From: an uncultured bacterium
GTDB taxonomy: Bacteria > Desulfobacterota > Desulfobulbia > Desulfobulbales > Desulfobulbaceae
Direction of reading: 5' to 3'
Assembly: GCA_903842475.1 (NCBI GenBank)
Contig: CAIMMA010000698.1
Coordinates: forward strand, 1 to 9,701
DNA: 9,701 nt
The position numbers were made by a program, and so were the translations under genes. Shown in pieces: positions 6,031-9,701 of this stretch. Numbering within the stretch: the stretch's first letter is position 1; each line of letters begins with the position of its first letter. The notes beneath the pieces were generated by a model. It was not told where the DNA came from. It saw only the letters and a program-made list of their open reading frames with translations, and did no database searches.

Positions 6031-6219
6031 GCCAAGAAATTCTCTTCTTGCGGAACCACAACGCACCATTGCAGCACCGATATCCGGGTTGACCGGATCT
6101 GAAGCGCAACCTCGGTTGATCGACGTGATCGCCTTTATCCGCAACCACTCCGGGCAACCGCAGGCTGGCAGTACGGCCCCACCCTCAAATTTTGTCAAAT
6201 CCTCGGGAACCATCGCCAT
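6022..6219 (-). CDS. Small hypothetical protein with strong ribosome binding site
   Basis: A 65-residue ORF, not recognised. Its support is an excellent Shine-Dalgarno, AGGGAGGAAC, directly before ATG 6219; a second in-frame ATG at 6213 is equally served. The protein starts MAMVPEDLTKFEGG and contains LPACGCPEW with a Cys-Gly-Cys pair at about 20-22, then two more cysteines (near 38 and 54). It has no membrane segment or signal peptide. Cys-Gly-Cys could bind metal, but nothing more can be said. It starts 81 nt from, and divergent to, the glucan synthase gene. It might be a real small gene or the 5' remnant of a longer lost one, since the spacer around it looks degraded and contains repeats. 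Confidence 0.4.
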   Translation of the reverse strand: MAMVPEDLTKFEGGAVLPACGCPEWLRIKAITSINRGCASDPVNPDIGAAMVRCGSARREFLGGG

Positions 6220-6300
6220 CGTTCCTCCCTGGAAGGTTCAAACAGGCGCTCCGCACCCTGGCTGGACCCTCCGCATCCGCAGTGAACCTAGGAAAAAACA

Positions 6301-9300
6301 TTGGGCATCGGCATTCTCGTTGGTTATTTCGCCAAACAAAAGGAAGCCCGGAGCGCACTCCGGAGTCTCAAACAACACGGCTTCAGCCAAACCGTCCTGG
6401 TACAGAAGGATTCGGGCGGTGCTGTGCATGTCGTGCAGCCCCTGACTCGGCGATTGGCCCTGCGGATTACCTTGGCGGCCTGCCTGGGCGGCGGGTGTGC
6501 CCTCGCGGCTGCGCTGATCGTGCAGCGACTGAAAGCAGTGCCGCCTTGGAGCGGTCCCCTTACTTTAAGTTTGCTTGCCGCCGGCGCCGCCCTGGGCATG
6601 ATGGTGGCCTTCCTCTGGCTCCGACACTCCCGCCAAGGCGTCACGCCGGGAGATATCCGCGATCATGGCCGCTGGCTCCTGCCCGGAGAATCCGTCCTCA
6701 TTCACCGGGCTCCGGTGGCCTCTTTAATGCGCCCGGTGGCCATGCTTCGGGAAATCGGGGATACGCCGCCGGCGCTGTTTGTGATGCATCCCAAGCTGGA
6801 GCGACGCGTGAAGGAACGCGGCGTTCCGGTTAAACTCACCCCGACACAGATTCTGGAGCATGCCCAGCGTCATGCCGGCGAGCAGCGGGTGGACCCCAAG
6901 CCGCAGCACACCACCGAACTGCTGGGTCGCCTCAAACAGTCGCGCCAATGGATCCGTCAGGTCTGCGCCGATCTCACCGCCGCCACCAATCTGGAACAGA
7001 AAACCACGGCAGCCGCCGATTGGATTCTGGATAACGAGTACGTCCTGGAAAGCAGCATCCGCGATATCCTCCTTAACCTGCCCCGCCATTTTTACCGGCA
7101 GCTACCCGTCCTCGCCACCGACCCCTACCACGGACAGCCCTGCATCTACGGCCTGGCCAAGGATCTGGTCGCCCATACCGAGATGCGGCTGGATCGGGAA
7201 AATATCCTCGCCTTTATCGAGGCCTATCAATCGGTCCGCCCCCTGACCAGCGGCGAACTCTGGGCACTGCCCCAGATGATGCGGCTGGCGCTGATCGAAA
7301 GCATCCAGAGCCTGGCGGTCGTTGCCCTGGCCGACCTGCGCGAACGGCAACTGTCGGATTTCTGGGCCAACCGGCTGATCGCCGCCAATCGCCGCGATCC
7401 CAACCAATTGTTTGCCATCCTGGCGGAACTTGCCCAGGCGGAACCCCGTCCCAGCGCCTATTTCGGGGTGCAGCTGGTCAGCCTGCTCTATGATGAAGCG
7501 GCTGCCCTCAGCCCGGTACAGAGCTGGCTGGAGCGCACCCTCAAAATCCCCATCTTTGAGCTCAATCTCCAGGAACAAAACCGACAAACCAGGGAGCAAT
7601 TGTCCTGCGGCAACGCCTTCACCAGCCTGCGCCAGCTGGGTCTGCTGGATTGGCGCGAGATCTTCGAGCAGACCAGCCGGGTGGAGCAATTGCTGCGCCT
7701 CGATCCCGCCGGGATCTATCCCCTCATGGATTTTGCCACCCGCGACCGCTATCGCCGGACGATTGAAGAACTTGCCAAGGCAGCGGCACAGACGGAAGTC
7801 CAGGTCGCGGAACAGGTGGTCAAGCTGGCCACCGAGGCCGGACGCGCCGCCAACACCGAACAACGCCGGAACCACGTCGGCTCCTGGCTGGTCGGAGCAG
7901 GACGAGCGGCGCTGGCCCGCCTGCTCGCCTGCCGCGAAACCCTGCCGTATCGTTTGCTGCAATGGATTTTCCGCCATCACACCGGCATCTATCTCCTCGG
8001 CATCGGCACCAGCACCGCCTTGCTGGTGGCGTTGCTCCTTATCCTTTCACGAATCTCGCCGTCGCCGCTCCTTGGTCTTGGTTTGGGCGTGCTCCTGCTG
8101 ATCCCGGCCAGCCAGCTGGCCATCGAAATCGTCAATTACCTGCTCACGCGCCTGCTGCCGACCCAACCGCTGGCCAAGATGGATTTCGAGGCATCAGGGA
8201 TTCCCGACGCTTTCCGCACCCTGGTGGTGGTGCCGATGATGCTGGTGCATGAGGAGGCCATTCGGAACGAGGCGGAGAAACTGGAAATCCGCTTTCTGGC
8301 CAACAAGGAAGCCAATCTGCTGTTTGGCCTGTTCTCCGACTATACCGATGCCGACACCCAGAGCCGCGCCGACGACAGCGGCCTGCTCCGGATCGCCCGC
8401 GAATGCATGGAAGCGCTCAATGCGCGCCACGGCGGCGAGCGGTTCTTCCTGTTGCATCGCGAACGTGTCTGGAGCGAGTCCGAACAGCATTTCATCGGCT
8501 GGGAACGCAAACGGGGCAAACTGGAAGAACTCAACCGCCTGATCGACGGCACTCGCCCGGAACAGGCGCCCCGCCTGGTGGAGGTGGGTGATCCGGATCG
8601 GTTGGCGGACGTCCGTTTTGTCATCACTCTGGACAGCGACACCCAATTGCCGCACGCCACCGCCCGAAGGATGATCGAAACCCTGGCCCACCCCCTCAAT
8701 CAGCCGCGCTTTGATGCGGAAGGTCGGGTCACGGCTGGGTATACCCTGATCCAACCCCGGGTCAGCCCCACCCTGGCGAGCACCAGCGTCTCGATCTTCA
8801 GCCGGCTTTTTGCCGATGCGGTCGGCATCGATCCCTATTCCCAGGCCGTGTCCGATGTTTATCAGGACTTAAGCGGCGAAGGTTCCTATCACGGCAAGGG
8901 GATCTACGACGTCCGCGCCTTCAGCCGGGTGCTGTCGGGGCGTTTCCCGGAAGAACGAATCCTGAGCCACGACCTGATCGAGGGGGCCTATGTCCGGGTG
9001 GGCCTGGCCAGCGACATTGAACTCTTCGACGATTTCCCCCAAGGCTACCAGAGTTACAGCAAACGGGCCCATCGCTGGATTCGCGGCGACTGGCAGATTG
9101 CGGCCTGGATCTTCCCCCGCGTCCCCACCGGTGCCGACGGCCGCGAGGCCAATCCGCTTTCCCTGCTCAACCGGTGGAAGATCCTCGACAACCTGCGCCG
9201 CAGCCTGCTGCCCGCCACCAGCCTGGCCCTACTGCTGGCCGCCTGGCTGATTTCCCCGCGGATCGGCGGCCTGGCCTCGTTGGTGGTGGGCGTCCAGCTG

Positions 9301-9701
9301 CTATTTCATCCATTGGCCCAGCCCCTGACCATGGCCACCACCCGCAAGGGCTTCAAATATTTCGAGCTGTCCAAGGTCCTCCACGACCTGCTACGGGCCA
9401 CCACCGATGCCGCCCTCCTGCCCCACCAGGCGGCGGTGAGCCTGGATGCCATCCTGCGGGTCTGGTATCGGCGGGCCATCTCCCGGCACGGACTGCTGGA
9501 ATGGACCGCGCAGGCGTCTCCCGGACGCGGCTCCCGTCAGCAGTCGTTCTTTGTCGCGGGCCTGGCCCTGAGCAGCTGTTTCAGCCTGGCGGCCACCGCG
9601 GCGCTCGGAATTTTCCGGCCGCAGAGCCTGCTCCAGGCCCTGCCCTGGCTGGCCCTCTGGGTGAGCGCCCCGCTGCTCGGCTGGCTGCTTAATCTGCGTC
9701 C
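6301..9701 (+). CDS. Cyclic beta-1,2-glucan synthase, NdvB/GT84 family (N-terminal part, runs off window)
   Basis: NdvB-type enzymes use UDP-glucose to build and cyclise beta-1,2-glucan at the inner membrane; the products act in osmoadaptation and host interaction. The frame is open from a stop at 6289 to the window end (1133 codons of an expected roughly 2800). The first start is TTG 6301, with AGGA seven bases upstream. Order: a short soluble start (GILVGYFAKQKEARSAL); two membrane segments (about 52-74 and 86-107); a large cytoplasmic region with WILDNEYVLE (241-250), YGLAKDLVAHTEMRLD and LTSGELWALP (315-324); two membrane segments (about 562-582 and 590-616); and the GT84 glycosyltransferase domain from about 636, with VVVPMML, TLDSDTQLP (DSD 778-780), ILSHDLIEG and HRWIRGDWQ (924-932). 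Further membrane segments follow (about 970-1003, 1082-1104, 1112-1131). The C-terminal phosphorylase-like (GH94) half lies outside the window. Confidence 0.9.
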   Translation, partial: MGIGILVGYFAKQKEARSALRSLKQHGFSQTVLVQKDSGGAVHVVQPLTRRLALRITLAACLGGGCALAAALIVQRLKAVPPWSGPLTLSLLAAGAALGMMVAFLWLRHSRQGVTPGDIRDHGRWLLPGESVLIHRAPVASLMRPVAMLREIGDTPPALFVMHPKLERRVKERGVPVKLTPTQILEHAQRHAGEQRVDPKPQHTTELLGRLKQSRQWIRQVCADLTAATNLEQKTTAAADWILDNEYVLESSIRDILLNLPRHFYRQLPVLATDPYHGQPCIYGLAKDLVAHTEMRLDRENILAFIEAYQSVRPLTSGELWALPQMMRLALIESIQSLAVVALADLRERQLSDFWANRLIAANRRDPNQLFAILAELAQAEPRPSAYFGVQLVSLLYDEAAALSPVQSWLERTLKIPIFELNLQEQNRQTREQLSCGNAFTSLRQLGLLDWREIFEQTSRVEQLLRLDPAGIYPLMDFATRDRYRRTIEELAKAAAQTEVQVAEQVVKLATEAGRAANTEQRRNHVGSWLVGAGRAALARLLACRETLPYRLLQWIFRHHTGIYLLGIGTSTALLVALLLILSRISPSPLLGLGLGVLLLIPASQLAIEIVNYLLTRLLPTQPLAKMDFEASGIPDAFRTLVVVPMMLVHEEAIRNEAEKLEIRFLANKEANLLFGLFSDYTDADTQSRADDSGLLRIARECMEALNARHGGERFFLLHRERVWSESEQHFIGWERKRGKLEELNRLIDGTRPEQAPRLVEVGDPDRLADVRFVITLDSDTQLPHATARRMIETLAHPLNQPRFDAEGRVTAGYTLIQPRVSPTLASTSVSIFSRLFADAVGIDPYSQAVSDVYQDLSGEGSYHGKGIYDVRAFSRVLSGRFPEERILSHDLIEGAYVRVGLASDIELFDDFPQGYQSYSKRAHRWIRGDWQIAAWIFPRVPTGADGREANPLSLLNRWKILDNLRRSLLPATSLALLLAAWLISPRIGGLASLVVGVQLLFHPLAQPLTMATTRKGFKYFELSKVLHDLLRATTDAALLPHQAAVSLDAILRVWYRRAISRHGLLEWTAQASPGRGSRQQSFFVAGLALSSCFSLAATAALGIFRPQSLLQALPWLALWVSAPLLGWLLNLR

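Larger units (their letters stand above)
5772..6300. other. Divergent intergenic spacer (about 530 nt)
   Basis: Separates the minus-strand lyase gene from the plus-strand glucan synthase. Besides the small ORF, the sigma-54-like element, the palindrome and the repeat cluster listed separately, it holds an ATCCGG/CCGGAT hairpin (6082-6087 with 6093-6098, 5-nt loop). Its composition is visibly less GC-rich than the flanking genes between about 5820 and 6080. I found no tRNA, no riboswitch-like fold and no convincing promoter for the glucan synthase gene. Confidence 0.5.

Noticed and set aside
5666..6157. Minus-strand frame of 163 codons across the divergent spacer and the start of the lyase gene
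   Set aside because: It has only a TTG start, no ribosome site and no recognisable motif, and it overlaps both the small ORF with a strong ribosome site and the lyase start.

Overview
The window looks like chromosome from a GC-rich, probably anaerobic, nitrogen-fixing proteobacterium-like organism. A relative of the Desulfobacterota (the old sulfate- or metal-reducing deltaproteobacteria) is my best guess. It rests on the style of the NifE, NifN and NifB proteins and on the neighbouring cyclic-glucan synthase; there is no rRNA or other marker gene to fix the taxonomy.

Left end (1-573): a decayed C-terminal piece of an integron-type tyrosine recombinase on the + strand. It has a premature TAG and a lost catalytic histidine. 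A gene-free stretch follows, holding a small hairpin and a large imperfect hairpin that sits just past the end of the nif operon.

Centre (574-4640, minus strand): a compact nifE-nifN-nifB operon with 27- and 29-nt gaps and a good Shine-Dalgarno sequence before each gene. The three products act in one pathway. NifB makes the 8Fe carbide-containing core (NifB-co) by radical SAM chemistry. The NifEN complex is the scaffold on which that core matures toward FeMo-co. Upstream of nifE is a textbook nitrogen-fixation control region: a sigma-54 -24/-12 promoter (4681-4696), a possible IHF site, and a perfect NifA activator site TGT-N10-ACA (4785-4800) about 122 nt upstream of the predicted transcription start. 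The structural genes nifHDK are not next to nifE, so this operon appears to be a separately promoted cofactor-assembly unit.

Upstream of that (4872-5771, minus): an HMG-CoA lyase-family gene with all the main catalytic residues. Its leader carries a weaker sigma-54-like element and a palindrome over the start codon.

Divergent spacer (5772-6300): about 530 nt with one small minus-strand ORF that has a strong ribosome binding site but no recognised product, a 12-bp palindrome and a cluster of short degenerate repeats.

Right end (6301-9701, plus, runs off the window): the N-terminal 1133 residues of a cyclic beta-1,2-glucan synthase (NdvB/GT84 family), a very large inner-membrane enzyme. I see no strong evidence of an entirely new system. 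The best leads are the possible shared sigma-54 control of the HMG-CoA lyase-like gene and the nif operon, the unrecognised small ORF, and the integron relic.
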